Assembly (NCBI GenBank): GCA_032718865.1
Contig: JALUTQ010000039.1
Location: 186,001 to 250,000 of the forward strand
Length of the DNA: 64,000 nucleotides
Source of the DNA: Tilletia caries
Taxonomy: Eukaryota > Basidiomycota > Exobasidiomycetes > Tilletiales > Tilletiaceae
Direction: 5' to 3'
The position numbers and the translations under genes are program-made. The notes under the pieces were generated by a model. It was not told the origin of the DNA. It worked only from the letters and a program-made list of their open reading frames with translations, and ran no database searches. Shown here one piece after another: positions 23,183 to 35,083 of the stretch (the first letter of the stretch is position 1; each line of letters begins with the position of its first letter).

Positions 23183-23828
23183 GTCACGCTCTCGGAGGGA
23201 AGGGACGGAACGTGCCCCTCGAGATACCAGCCCAATCGTGGAAGTCGACCGCGAATATGCGCTGACCGTTCCCCTCCCATCTCCCATCTGTAGATGAATC
23301 AAGGATCATACAATCAAACCAGGGCATCAACAGACCTCCATTCGGATGATGCACCTGAGCAACCTGCCCCGTCTTCGTCCGGAAGACGATCATCATCAAC
23401 CCCCGCCGGACGTCCCAACATCGCACGACAGATGTGTACCGCCGAACTGGACGTCCGCGGCCGACGGACCGTCCTGCTGAGCGTGCTAGGAGCGGGACTT
23501 GGCATCTTCGGGCTCGTCGGCGGTTCGGAGTGGTTGACCGGCTCCGTCGTGGTTGCGATCGACGGTGAAGTGGTCGTGATGCGGTGGCCGTTCAGTCTGG
23601 GATACTTCGTGCCTCTGCTCGTGCCGGAGTCCAGCGTGCTCTTTCGGCATTCGTGACGAAGAAGAACGCACTCCACAGCCCCGTAACTCTTTGTACTACT
23701 TCTCGAATTCACAATTGTACTTTCTGCGCGCTTCTGTACCTTCATTTCCGTGCTCAGAGCATCCTCGTTGTACATTGTGTGTGTATAAGATGCTCCCCGA
23801 AATCGATAGTTGCCCTTGACGTTGCTTA
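23183..23828. other. convergent 3' intergenic region
   Basis: Lies between the stops of the F-box gene and TRS120. ORFs exist on both strands but overlap each other and show no family resemblance. Probably 3' UTRs. Confidence 0.5.
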
Positions 23829-26800
23829 CTACCGTACCGCCCGAACAAGTAGTGTTCTCGGCGCCGTGATCCTGAGCAAACCAGCCGTCCGATCCGTCGT
23901 CCCCGTCACCGCACCGGCACTGGCACCTCCAGCCTCATCCTGCTCCTGCTCCTCCTCCTCCAGGACCGCTCCAAATCCAAAAACGCCCTCACTCGCAAAA
24001 GTAAGCACACACAACGCCGAGCCCGTCTGACCCGGCCCCAAAGGCCACGGCTGGACGCGCTCCACAAGCGTCGCGCTTCCCCTCGCACACAGGATCTGAG
24101 ATTGGGCCAGTGCGACTTCGGTCGGGTTTGCGTTGGGAGGAGCGCCGGCGCCGATGCCAGTGGCCGTCGAAGGCCGCGGAGCCGTCAAGTCGTCCTGTGC
24201 TCCTCCCGATGGATGGGGGACGAAGCGACAGGTCAACTTGAGGGCCCGACTTGTGCGATTCTTCAGCGTCGCTTTGACATGGACGAAATCGTCGACGTGC
24301 ACGTGCGTACCACTGCCGCTGGTGGTGATCATGCCGTTTTCTCCTTCCGCTTCAACCTTGGCCGTTCCTCCGGTGGAGACATCTACGTCCTCGTCGCAAA
24401 CGCTTAGGGAGATATCAAGCCCCGTCCCAGAGAGGACGTCGACACTCGAAGGAGCCACATAGGTCCGCTTCGTGCGCAGTCGGATCTCGCCGGCCGTAGA
24501 GGTCATCGACGAGGACGAGGAGGAGGAAGCCGATGACGGGGGAGGAGAGACAATCTCCCACCTCGCGCTCAATCGCTTGTACACTTCCTCCGTCCGCCAA
24601 AACTTGGCCCGAGCCCGATTCTCCTCCGCCGGCGTCAGCTTGAGTCTCGAAACGACATATTGGCGTGCCGAGTTGAGGGAGGGCACGGGTTCGTACTCAG
24701 AGCTTAGAGGTAGACGTGTTTGTGGGAAGACAAAGTCTGATGTGGTGGCTGGTGCAAGTTGTCTCCGAATCCGGAGCGGAGGTAGATCGCCGTCTGTGAG
24801 AATGGAAAGAGATACGATGCGTTCAGTACAAAAGTAACAATCAATCCAACTCTCTTCCCTTCGAACGACTGACCTCGCTTCATCTCTAGGCTGACCATCA
24901 CACTTCGTGAGTGCACATTCCGCATGCGGAAGCTAAGCAAACATTGATCATCCGACCCCAACAGCTCCTCCACAGCCGACTTCTTCCCACCGCTACCCTC
25001 TGCTTCGTGCCCTTCCTTCTCCGTCACCACAGCAGTCTTCAACCGATCCGCCTCCCTCGCATGCGCAGGTAGCACAGCCAGCGCACCATAGTCCAGCACA
25101 GGCCGGACCTCCATCCGTAACGGCAGCGTCAAGCGCCGAGTGTGGAAATCGCGCGCTTCCTCCGTAATCAGCCCACCTCGGCCCGGTCCGTCGACATGTC
25201 CGTAGTCGATGTGGATCTGTGCTAGGTTCGCACCGACCTTTCCTCCTCGCACTTGAACCCGGATGGTATTTGTCGTCCCCGCTGGAATGCGGACTCCGCG
25301 TCCGTTAGGGCCGAGAGAAGCAGGATCGACGCTGAATGTAGGTCGATGGAGAATGTCCCATTCGGCATCGTACGCCGCCGTCGGAAGAAGCTCGCCCTCG
25401 GACAGCGCAGCCAATGTGGTCGTCGTCTGCTCATCTTGGAACTGCAATCGGACATAGTCAACCGGCAGCACAGAACAGTTCGCGAGCTGAATGCGCAGGG
25501 TCGTTTCCTGGCCTTCAAGGAGGAACAAGACACCGTTCCGGAGCGAGGTGGCTGCGATACGAAGACGAGGTTGGGCAGGTAGGACCACGCAGGTGAGCAT
25601 TGGCCTGCCCATTGTGCCGAGCGTTAACCTTTTGCGCGCATCTCGTGCATCCGATGCCGTCATCCCTGCCTTAGCCATCAGTACTGTCGGTCTCATATCG
25701 AGTCCCTGCCGCTTCGTCTTTACGTGCCGTTCGTGAAGCTCCAAGGCCTCAGCATATCCCGTCTTCTGCACGCTCTCGTCGTCCTCCAACGGCAGCACAA
25801 ACTCTTGTGGCACACAGCCCGCAAGTGTAAGGATACACCCACGGATGACAAGTTTGCCAGTATCTTGTGGCGTCCCACTCAGCTTGATGGTCTGCGTGAT
25901 ACCGGGCGGTATCGATGCTTGAATTTCGTCAGCCACGAAGGCGACGCCGGTTGTGCTGAGCTTGATGGAGGTGAAGTCGAGGTGGACTGCCAGTGGGTTC
26001 TGGAGCTTGACCAAGAACTCGGCTCGTTCATCTTGGACCAACCTGGCCCTTTCGACTGCTGTTGAAGCTCGAACTGGGTTCCAAAAGAACGGATTGCCTA
26101 GCCCAGGCACGGAACTGAGCTGTGACCGAGAGTCTGCTTCTTGATCGGCCCGCAGCTCAGAATGCGCGCGCTGGTAGGGGATCAGCGACGGCGGCATCGG
26201 AATGAACTCGAGTCCCTTGAGTGGTTTGGAAGGGCCCCAATAAGCGAGCTGTAATTCTTGTGCACCATTCCACTTCGCGGTATCCAGTGTTTTCCTGAGG
26301 ACCTGGATGATGCGTTCCTGCTCGTCGGCTGCGATGTAGGCATGATACTTGCGCAGGATGAGTGCAGAAAAGAAGGCAACAGAAACGTGGTCGGAGAAGA
26401 GCTCAGCGACCGAGACCGTGTCGCGCAGCAGAGCGAGTTGTTGCTCGGGCCAGCCGAAATCAGGATAACGCTCCACTTCGTACAGATTTTCTCCAGCCTG
26501 TTGCACGGGAGAGCCAGGACTTGCGGCCCACAGACCTCGTAAGGCTCCATTAAGCAGAGGTGTGTTGGGTGTAGATTTCCGCCCGTCCGACGCTCGGCAC
26601 AAGATGTGAACCCGCGGCACATTCTGAAGCACGGCTTGATCGAGGTCAATGCCGAGTGTCTCGCAGACCTGCAGTGCCAGCACGAGCACAGATTCGGCTG
26701 TATCGCTGATGCTGTCAACAGTCATGGACATGATCATCGTAGCCAGATCGTCGGATGCCGATGACTTCTGTGTGCTATCGTTACTAGACGCTGACCCGCC

Positions 26801-28797
26801 GTGTCCGAGCCGGCTCGAAACCGCCTTTTCTCTCCGCGGTTGTAGTGCAATCGTCTTTCCGATGAGAGACACGACGACAGCCTGGACTTGTCGAAGCAGG
26901 TATGCCTCTCTGCGGGTGAAGCCGACACAGCCAAAGAGGGAAGCCAACGCGCTCAAGATCCCGATCTGCATTGGCGGTTTGAGAGCTGGGATGGAATTGG
27001 TGAGCGCCTGCGAGGCGGCCGTGGCGATTTCGTGTCTCTGCACACCGGACGATTTGCAGAAATGCATGTACTTGGCTTTCGTGGGTCGAGAGTCGTTGGC
27101 GAGCGCAGGCGGGGTGCCCCCGTACATGAGCTGGTCGAATGTTTCCCCGTTCCATCCTTCAGAAGCCCAGACGGCAAGCAGGAAGCGTGCGTGGGAGATA
27201 CATGCACTGGCGTGAATGAGTGGATGGGTGTAGTCCCTTGGCGTCTCGTTGGAGGCAGATTTGGCGGGTTCCAACAAGTAGGATGGTGGTGCCAGACACT
27301 TGGAGTAGATGGTGACTGCAAGCGCAAGGGCCTCGGCCATCTCCGCCCAGGGCAGTTTCGCATAAGGAGACTCGGCAGCTTCCTTTTCTCGCTCCTTCTT
27401 GTCCTTTTCTTTACTCGTCCCCGTCGGCAAGCTCGTATTTGGCGCCTTGCTTTCTACGTCCCCGCCCATTCGCGCGACGAGAAGACGCGCTACCGCCCAG
27501 CCTTCCAGCCCACCAGCGTACCACACTGCGTCCTGTCCACCTGCCACCGCTCGATCCCTTCCCAAGCTGGACAGACACTTGTCGTACATGCTGAGGGCGG
27601 TCCATAGGTCGCCCGAAAGGAGAGCGTAGTCAGCTTTGACCTTGGTGATCCGACCTGTTCCTGTTGGACCAGAGCCCATGATGGCCATCGTCTTCCGTTG
27701 GGGCGCCGCCGAAGCTGTGACCGGAGCTCCACCGACCCCTATCCCTGAGCCTGCGCCTATGACTGGTACTGTCCCAGAACCATTTGCCGCCGCGCCCGCT
27801 GCTGCCGCTGCTGAATTGACACCAAGTCCATCGAGCGTCTCGCGCGGCGTCTCGAGCGGCATCCCCTCCAGACCCGTGACGAGCGTATGTAATCCGTCAA
27901 GCAGCGCGCCGACATAGTTGGGTAAGAGCGTGCGCAGATAGAATCGGACGTCCCGGCCGTCTTTACGGACCGCGGGAAAGACGACGAGACCGCTGCTGTT
28001 CCGACCTCCGAAGCCGCCTGTGCCACCGGGAGACGTAGGAACGCGCGGAGATGTTGGTGTGGAAGGAAGACCTGTTGATCCTATCCGTCCTACATCGCCC
28101 GCGCTCGCGCTCGGCGTCATCGGAGGGAGGCCGGGCCACGAAGCGCCAGACCCAGAGCGAGCGCCGGCCGCAGCAATTGCCGCAGCGGGATCTTTCATGA
28201 CGCTCAGATCTACAGTTTCAGGCCTAGCAGCGCCCGTATCGAACGCATACACCCGATGGACCAGTGCTCCCGGACACATGTCTCGGAGTGCGGCAGGCAT
28301 GCGCTCAAGAGTGCTCCGGTCTTGGTCGGTCAAGGTGTCGTAGGACGCGAGACCGAGGACCCCGAGGACTTGACGGTGTAAGTTGAAGGGCGCGAGAAAG
28401 TTGTGAGAAGGGTCGTGTGCGGTGACGAACGAGAGATGGATCTCGCCCTTCTGATGCAGTATTGTCCCTGGCGCTGCGGACGATGAGTCCAGATGCGTGA
28501 GCGAAGGAGTGTCAGTGAGCAGAGCTGCCCCCCTTTCTTGAGCGTAGAGAGCCGCAACTCACCCGGCGGCGCGGCCAGCCCAGAGCCCGTAATCGCACTG
28601 CGCACCCCTCCTGCACCCGCCCCGACGCTCGCAGCGCTACTCCTCGGCACATCCGAGAGCCGCATGGTCTCGAAGCTGGAGACGTGGTCGCACCATCGCA
28701 CGAACTCTTCCGGAGCAATGTCTCCCACGGGCACGAGGAGGATGCGGATCCGCGAGGGCGAGGCGAAGGTGCGTCCTCCAGTTGCGTCGCCCAGCAT
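23829..28797 (-). CDS. TRS120: TRAPP II complex subunit Trs120 (TRAPPC9)
   Basis: Three exons (28797-28563, 28473-24874, 24793-23829) join in phase to 1599 aa. The N terminus is diagnostic: RIRILLVPVGDIAPEEFVRWCDHVSSFETMRLSDVP, then GEIHLSFVTAHDPSHNFLAPFNLHRQVLGVLGLASY and FPAVRKDGRDVRFYLRTLLPNYVGALLDGL. The middle holds a helical region with Ala/Gly-rich insertions; the C-terminal half is built of beta-rich domains. Trs120 is a TRAPPII-specific subunit that helps activate Rab11/Ypt31-type GTPases at the late Golgi (family knowledge). The product is somewhat longer than yeast Trs120 because of low-complexity insertions. A transposon-derived repeat block starts only about 80 bp upstream of the ATG. 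Confidence 0.93.
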
Positions 28798-28879
28798 GCT
28801 TTCCTTTCAGCTAGCTACGTTGGCCGTGCAGAGCTTTCCGATGCTCGTCGCTCCCTTGTAACAGGTTGCGCAAGTAACC

Positions 28880-30056
28880 TGAATGTCCCGATCTATGGTC
28901 GATTCGCCCCGAGCATGAGGCGATTGGCCCCGTAAGCGTTTTTTGAATTGAGCCCGTAAGATGAGGCGATTCAGCCCGTAATTATCGGCGACTGAACCCA
29001 TAAACAAAGGCGATTGAGCCCATAAGGCGGTGATCAGTTGCGAGCGCGCTCACCTTGAAAAATGAGCGCGCGCTCCGTTTTTTTTTTTGGGCCGACATGA
29101 AAGCGCACGCATGTTCAGTTCCGCGTTTTCAGAGCCGGGGGCCCAAAAATTTCAGAGCGCCCTCACTCAGTTCTGAGCGCGGCGCTGGGCCGACCTATTT
29201 CGATCGGCCCACCTCTTCGAGCGCGCGCTCTGGCTCCCGCTCGATTACAGAAGCATCACGTGACGTTTGTATTGATCACAAAATCAATACAAACCACAAA
29301 ATGAGAAAGCAGAGGCCGAGCCGGAGAAAGCAGAGCGCACTTTCCGGCGCAAGCGTTGTTCAGTTGTGGGCGCGCGCTCTGAGAAGCAGATTTTCAGAGC
29401 GCGGCGCGAGGGGCCTCGCGCTCTGTGTTTGAGCGCCCTTTTTGAGCGCGCGCCCGCAACTGATCACCGCCTAAAGATGGTCGATTGGCCCCATAAGGCA
29501 GGGCACTGGCCCCATAAAAATCTCAAATCGCCTTTGGCGACCTTCCCTGCTTCCAAATCTTCCAGATAAATTATTCTACAGCGGCCAGGGTGCCTAAGGT
29601 ACCTGTACTGAGCTTCTAGGGTCATAGGCGGCCATAGGCGGGCCGGGATGGCGGTCTTCGGCGACGTAATTCACTTTGAGAGCTCGTCGGCGGGCAGAAA
29701 CGCTTCACAGAAGCTCGACTTGTGTGTGAGTTGAACCCTCTTACATACCTGAAGGCCCGACCGGTCGTTTGGACAGTGTTAGTACACACTACCGCTCTAT
29801 CCGGCTGAAATAGACATTACGGGCTCTGTCCACCATCTTTATGGGGCCAATCGACCATCTTTATGGGGCCAATCGACCATCTTTATGGGTTCAATGTACT
29901 AATCTTACGGGGTCAATGCACCGAAATTGCGTTTTTTACGGGCTCAATCGACCATCTTTATGGGGTCACATGACCATCTTTATGGGGTCACTCAACCATA
30001 GATCGGGGTCAGTGCCGGGGTGCTCGGGGCGAACCGACCATAGATCGGGACATTCA
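28880..30056. mobile_element. non-autonomous TIR element with inverted subterminal repeat arrays
   Basis: The ends 28880-28915 and 30021-30056 are inverted repeats with 35 of 36 positions matching, starting TGAATGTCCCGATC. Inside, short units of the type CGATTGGCCCCATAA point inward on the left (28917-29025, 29472-29530). The same units recur in reverse (TTATGGGGCCAATCG) on the right (29835-30000). No ORF encodes a transposase. A MITE is nested at 29026-29471, so the original element was about 0.73 kb. No clear target duplication was found. A 22-bp tandem duplication (CGGGAYATTCACCCGTTCTCG type) overlaps and follows the right end. It abuts the TRS120 start region. Confidence 0.75.
29026..29471. 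mobile_element. nested MITE with TAA target duplication
   Basis: 446 bp. The ends are inverted: GGCGGTGATCAGTTGC at 29026 and its complement ending at 29471, continuing with GC-rich inverted similarity to about 28 bp. It is flanked on both sides by TAA (29023-29025 and 29472-29474), the 3-bp duplication typical of PIF/Harbinger-mobilised MITEs. The interior is packed with GAGCGC/GCGCTC words and has a perfect 12-bp palindrome arm pair at 29265-29276 and 29283-29294. It interrupts one unit of the surrounding subterminal array. Confidence 0.8.
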
Positions 30057-30208
30057 CCCGTTCTCGTCGGGATATTCACCCGTTCTCGGCCTCTGTGAGC
30101 GGGGGCATCGGTCCCTTCGCGGTTCAGCGGCAGTAGCAAAATTCCCACGCTTCTCAATCAATTTATGTACGCGCAGTGGATTTTCCCCTTTGTTCAAAGT
30201 TATTCGGT

Positions 30209-30299
30209 GTTCTCTTGGTACAGTGGTAGCATGCTTTCTTAGGGATGAGCCACACATCTAAGATGGAAGAGGTCGCGCGTTCAATTCGCGCAGAGGACC
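30209..30299 (+). tRNA. tRNA-Pro (AGG) with 19-nt intron
   Basis: Folded by hand. The acceptor arm GTTCTCT pairs with AGAGGAC (one G-U) and is followed by discriminator C. The D arm contains AGTGGTA. The anticodon stem is CTTTC/GGAAG. The anticodon loop starts TTAGGG, giving anticodon AGG at 30241-30243. A 19-nt intron (30245-30263) sits after position 37. The T arm is GCGCG-TTCAATT-CGCGC. One A-C mismatch in the D stem is the only weak point. A T-run terminator follows. AGG (read as IGG) decodes Pro CCU/CCC. Confidence 0.85.
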
Positions 30300-30302
30300 A
30301 CC

Positions 30303-30319
30303 TTTTTGCTTTTTTTTTT
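30303..30319 (+). terminator. Pol III T-run terminator of tRNA-Pro
   Basis: Five Ts, GC, then ten Ts, starting four bases after the tRNA 3' end; this is the usual RNA polymerase III stop signal. Confidence 0.8.
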
Positions 30320-30485
30320 CTTTCCTAGAAATTTGCTCAAGCGCATGGGTGTCTGAGATCTACCGCCAGCTCATCCCTTCCGCATCCGGCCGTCTACGTA
30401 TCGTCCTGGCAGTAGGTGCCTTTATCCTCATCATGCACGGATAAATCTCACGATGAGAATTGAACCTAGCTGTGGATGCGTGGAT

Positions 30486-30515
30486 GGTTCAATTCCCGAA
30501 GAGGACCATCTTTTT
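30486..30515 (+). pseudogene. tRNA-Pro 3'-end fragment
   Basis: GGTTCAATTCC and AGAGGACCA followed by TTTTT repeat the T-loop, acceptor and terminator of the intact tRNA-Pro 190 bp upstream, but the T stem no longer pairs and no 5' half is present. A truncated duplicate or tRNA-derived retrosequence is likely. Confidence 0.55.
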
Positions 30516-33444
30516 ATTTCGATTTTATTTATTTATTATCTATTTATTTTTACGGGAGCTCAAGAACGCAAGAATACTCATCCAGCTCGTCCATGCTCGC
30601 CGCGCAACACATTTTTGCCGCCGTAGCGCTGTGTCTCTGCACCCTTCCAGCGAGGTTCGTTGTGGATGCTGGACCACGCGATTCGAGTACATGTTCAAGA
30701 GCGGAAATCAGAGCCAAAGCTCCTGGGGATCGAATTGCACAGGGAGAGAGCGGGAGCGGAGAGAGAAGAGCATGACGAAGACAAGACGTGAGGGCACAAC
30801 CTCTGGACCCAGACGAGCTCAAGAGTAAAGCCCCGTTAAGCTACCGTGCTCCCTCGGTAAAGAGAGAGCCCAGCGACCGCTATGACTATGAGTAGACGAC
30901 GAACCAAAGTAGATCAACATGCCCATATCCCACCCGCTCAAACTCGCGTGGGGAGCAGGCGAGACCGTACCTGAGGTGTGAAGAGAACCGTAGAGGGAGA
31001 AGGCCATTGTTTCGCCCATCGAACCTGCCCACACTCTCGCTTTCCCCCATTCGACAGCCAGCCAAAACACAGGCCCCACATTGACGATCCTCCGCCACTC
31101 TTCCGCGAAGAAGACTCCAGGAGGCTCCTATCTTCGCCGTACCTGGAGGTCCCTGGATCCCCTGAGAGAGAATCGGCTCGTGCCACCTTTCAACTCGAAC
31201 AATCCCTAGCCTTGCCACAACAACTTCCCGCCTCATCCCGAACAGAAGAAAGCATCCTTACCGAGGACGGAAGCGACGAGGAGGAACTCCTCGCCCCCAG
31301 ACGGCACTGCACACTCGGCCCATAACCCCCTTTTGTCCCCGCTCCCGACCGCGTTTGCAGCCCCCACTCGCGCGTACCTAACCAACTCTCGACCATGACA
31401 CCCCTACAACCGACTCCGGTTCGACTCCCATGAGGACCCTCCTGCCAAGCACCCTACTTCGCTCCCATGCGAGTTCCGTTCACCGCTCCCGCGTTTTCAC
31501 CGACAAGGCTCGGAGCAGTTCTCTTTACGAGAGCCCGGCATGTACCTTTCGTTCTTGAAGGTGAAGGGGAGGGTTTGAGGAAAGGGAGGAGAAAGGGGGG
31601 CGGGAGGGCCAGATGAGAAGCCGATGGAGCCTTTGATGGCTGTAGGGATATCGATAGCCTGTAGTGAGAGAAGGAGGTGCGAACACAGAGCTGGTAAAGG
31701 GGAAACAAGACGCGTCGAAGAGAAGGGAGGAGGAAAAGGTGAGCGCACGTGCCCGAGCTAGGTCAAAGCTATCCGCTCGACTCTGCTTGGTATCGTTCAG
31801 GACAGGACAGGAAGAGAGGGCGGGCCGGAAGCGGGACTGAAGAGCAGGGATGGGGAGACGAAGCGCCGGGCTCAAGCAGGGTAGACCAGAGACGTGGAGT
31901 GAACCGTTGGTGTGAGGACGGGGCAGCCATTGGAATGGGAGAGAGCATTCATGAGAGATGGAAGGGCGCGGGTTGAGGGTTCAACGCTCCTCTCTCCAAA
32001 GCATCTCCCGCCTCGGGAACGAGGGCATATGTTGTTTTGTTGTCCGGGGACTTTCCCTACAGCGAGGAGATAGAAATCTCCCCATAAAATTGGCTGCAAT
32101 GATGAGAAGCGGTCCTTTGTGCTCGTCTGGGAATGCGCAGTGGTTGTTGCGTCTGCGTTCGCTGTAGTCTTGTGTTTGAGTGAAGAGAGTTTGGGAGGAG
32201 ACGCTTCCGGAAGGGGAAGTGGAAAAGAGGCGGAAAGACAGAGAGAGCGGGCTAGAGAGCAGGATGCGCGATTGTGGTGGTCCATTGGTGTTTCAAGAGG
32301 GGGGACAACGCATCTTGCTCTTTCGCCGTGCTCTCACCATCGCCTCTTCGCTCTCCCTTCCTTGTGGAGAGCGTCTCTGCAGGGAAGGACGGGGACGGGG
32401 AGAAGGATTCTGCGGGAGGAGGAGAATGGCAGCGCCATCGCTGTTGGAACCGCAGTCGAGTAAGGTCACTGGTGTGCGGAGCCAAGGACGCGCGACGTTG
32501 TCGGAACCGCAAGATGCTGCGATGGGGGGGGGACATGGTGGTTGCACCGCTGATTTTTTTTTCGAAGCTGGAAGGCGAAGAAAGGGAATGAAAAGTGGAG
32601 GCGAAATTTCGCCCGGAAAAGCGGCAAAAGTACCGGCGATCCGGAAACCATGAGGTTTCAGAAGCGGCGTGAGGTTCGCTTCCGTCGACTGTGAGGGCGG
32701 CGGGGACGATCTTCTGAAATCTGAATTGCACGGAGCTGTGGATGATGATGGTGGCCTGCTGGCTGCTGGGCGCCGGGAGCTGGCTTCTGCTGTGTCTGGG
32801 CTGCTGGGCTGCTGGGCGCCGGGAGCTGGCTTCTGCTGTGTCTGGGCTGTCCCCCTTCGATGTTCGCGTCCAGCGTCCTTGCCTTGTCTTGCTGGGGTCG
32901 TCTGGAGCTCTGGAGTTCGAACGCTGCCGAGTGCAGGACGAAGATTCAATGAAGCTGGCTCAATATTATTGGAACCATGGTCTGTGGCAGTCTGTCTGCC
33001 TCGCTGATAGAACTGCAGATCTTGTCTGTCTCGCTGCTCGCCGTCCTCGACCTCGACGGCGGCCGCCGGCGTCTGCTCCTGCGTACCAGCTGTGGCCTGT
33101 GACTATGTGACTGTGCACGAGATGCGGGTGCCCACTGCCCAGTGCCCACTTGCTGGTCCGAAGCGAATGAATGAATTGAGATTGTTCTGGTTCCGAAGCT
33201 TCCCAACAAGACCGCCGAAGATCTCCACTACTATCTCGCTGTCTCATATATCTGGAAGCTGCGAGCTACAGTCGACCTCGCTTCTATCTGTCTCCGTCTG
33301 GTGTCTATCTGATCTGTTCGCACTTCGCACCGTCCTTCTCATAGTCCTCACCCTCACCACCATCATCTTCCTCACCTTCACCTCCATCGCCCACTTCTCT
33401 CTCTCCCTCCCTCCGCCTCTCCCCGATAGACCAATACAACAACC
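30516..33444. other. 2.9-kb region without a recognisable gene
   Basis: Several ORFs of 80-220 codons occur on both strands, overlap heavily and resemble no family. The frame at 30978-31325 (+) is the least random-looking but lacks support. 33260-33440 is the pyrimidine-rich promoter/5' UTR of the PXMP4 gene. A long non-coding RNA or a lineage-specific gene with many introns cannot be excluded. Confidence 0.4.
32760..32850. repeat. 46-bp tandem duplication
   Basis: Two nearly complete copies of a unit containing GGCGCCGGGAGCTGGCTTCT, offset by 46 bp (core at 32771 and 32817). Confidence 0.75.
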
Positions 33445-34378
33445 ATGTCCGGCACAGTAGACTTCGTCCGACAGCAATTAGAGGCCATCGCCCTCGACCC
33501 CCGCTACAAGGAGCCGCTCATCATCCTCAAGGCAGCCCGAAATGGTCTCGTCTACGGCGCCAAGATTCGGTTCCCCCACGCCCTCGTCATGTCCATCCTC
33601 TTCGGGCGCGGATCCTGGAAGGACCGTATCCAGTTCATCATCACCGCAACGCGCACCCACGCCTTTGCTCTCGCCAAGTTTGCCTCTCTCTACAAGCTCC
33701 TCCTCCTCATCGTCCGCAAGGCTCACGGAGGCAAGGAGCGCCCTCTCGACTCGGCGCTCGCCGGTCTTGTCGGTGGCTGGGTCACCTTCCGGAACCGCAA
33801 CAGCATCAACGAGCAGGTCATTCTTTACGCGACTGGTCGTGACCTCATGTCCCTTCTCCCTCGCGCAGACGTCCCCAAGGAGAAGTACCCCCCGGGCCGA
33901 CCAAGGCCCGTCGACCCCATCGCTTTCGAGATCTTCGCAGCCGTGTCCTGGGCTGTGAGTTTGAGCATTCTACGATTCGCAACAGCTCTTCCAGATTCGG
34001 CTCAACTGACTGACTACGATTCATGCGCATACATACGCGTTTTTGTTCTTGCCTCGATGTGCCCAGTTCGCCATGTGGACTCACGCAAACAGGCGCGAGG
34101 CCCTCAACGGCGGAATGGTCAGCTCCATGGACTGTGAGTATCATCCCATCACAGTTTTCCGTGCCCCAAACGCGCAGGTGTGCATATCGCGTACATGCGC
34201 ACCCCCCACACGCGCGTCTGGAACGCCCGTGCGCATCACACCTGTACGCGCTTCATAAAAACCCGCATATCGCTGACCGCATTCATCTCCTTCCATGCAA
34301 ACGACGCGTTGTTCAGACCTCTACCACAACGCAAACCGGTGGGACTCGCTCCGGAATCTGTTCTGGCACAACACCTAA
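33445..34378 (+). CDS. peroxisomal membrane protein 4 (PXMP4/PMP24), Tim17 family
   Basis: Three exons (33445-33954, 34067-34133, 34317-34378) give 212 aa, the same length as animal PXMP4. Signature segments: KAARNGLVYGAKIRFPHALVM near the N terminus, FIITATRTHAFALAKFASLYK, a Gly-rich Tim17-type membrane segment ALAGLVGGWVTFRN, NSINEQVILYATGRDL, and the C-terminal FAMWTHANRREALNGGMVSSMDYLYHNANRW. Several hydrophobic segments predict a multi-pass peroxisomal membrane protein; its transport substrate is not known. A pyrimidine-rich leader precedes the ATG (AACCATGTCC). The second intron is longer (183 nt) than most in the window. Confidence 0.93.
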
Positions 34379-35083
34379 GTGGAAACGAAGACAAAGGAGA
34401 ACGAGGGGAGGGAGGCAAGGGGGAGAAGTCAGGCGAGCAACTCCTCATCCTTTCCAGCTTGGGAGCGCGTCGTCGCGGTGCGGGACGCAGCGCGGCGCGG
34501 CAAAGATGCGAAGGATCCCGACCCCCCCTAGCCATTTCCAGAGCAAGTTTTCAGGTCTTCCCTGCGATTCCTCGATGGCGATGGCAGGAGAGGCCGAACG
34601 GACGCCTTCTACGCGCGGCATCGCCTGACGCAGGACGTTGTGTCTCATGACTTATTCTACCCATCGCCTTTTCTTCCCCGTCCATTCTCCACTAGCATCT
34701 CCCCTCCACCTGCCAAATCCTCTGCGTCCCCCTCCGGATCCCCAGAATCAGTTTTGATCTCGTCGCTCTTTTCTTCCCGCATCGCCCGGTCATTTCTCTC
34801 TCCCTCTCCCTCATCCTGTCAGCCACTCTCGGTCTTGTTCTACATATGTCTTTCTCCCCAACACATATTCGCGCGCCACGCGCACGCGCCTCGTCTACAA
34901 AAGCCAAGTACATGCGAGGCAGCGGGACGAAGAAAGCAGTCAAAGCGAAACGCAAAACGCGTCTGGGCCAACCTTGCATCGTGGTATTCTTTGTCTACGG
35001 GCTGCTTCGAAGACACAGGAAGTATCATTCTTTGATCGCGAGTAATGATAGTTCACCTCGACCACAAGACCGAAAGCCCTGCT
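34379..35083. other. convergent intergenic region
   Basis: 3' flanks of the PXMP4 gene (+) and the S33 gene (-). No gene signature seen. Confidence 0.5.

Noticed and set aside
23294..23775. ORFs between the F-box gene and TRS120
   Set aside because: Mutually overlapping on opposite strands without family resemblance; the position fits 3' UTRs.
28880..30056. CRISPR-like array from the short repeated units
   Set aside because: Units are degenerate, irregularly spaced, inverted on the right side and bounded by TIRs; a eukaryotic transposon explains them.
30978..31325. 115-codon plus-strand ORF
   Set aside because: No start context, homology or splice partners; similar ORFs overlap it on the other strand.
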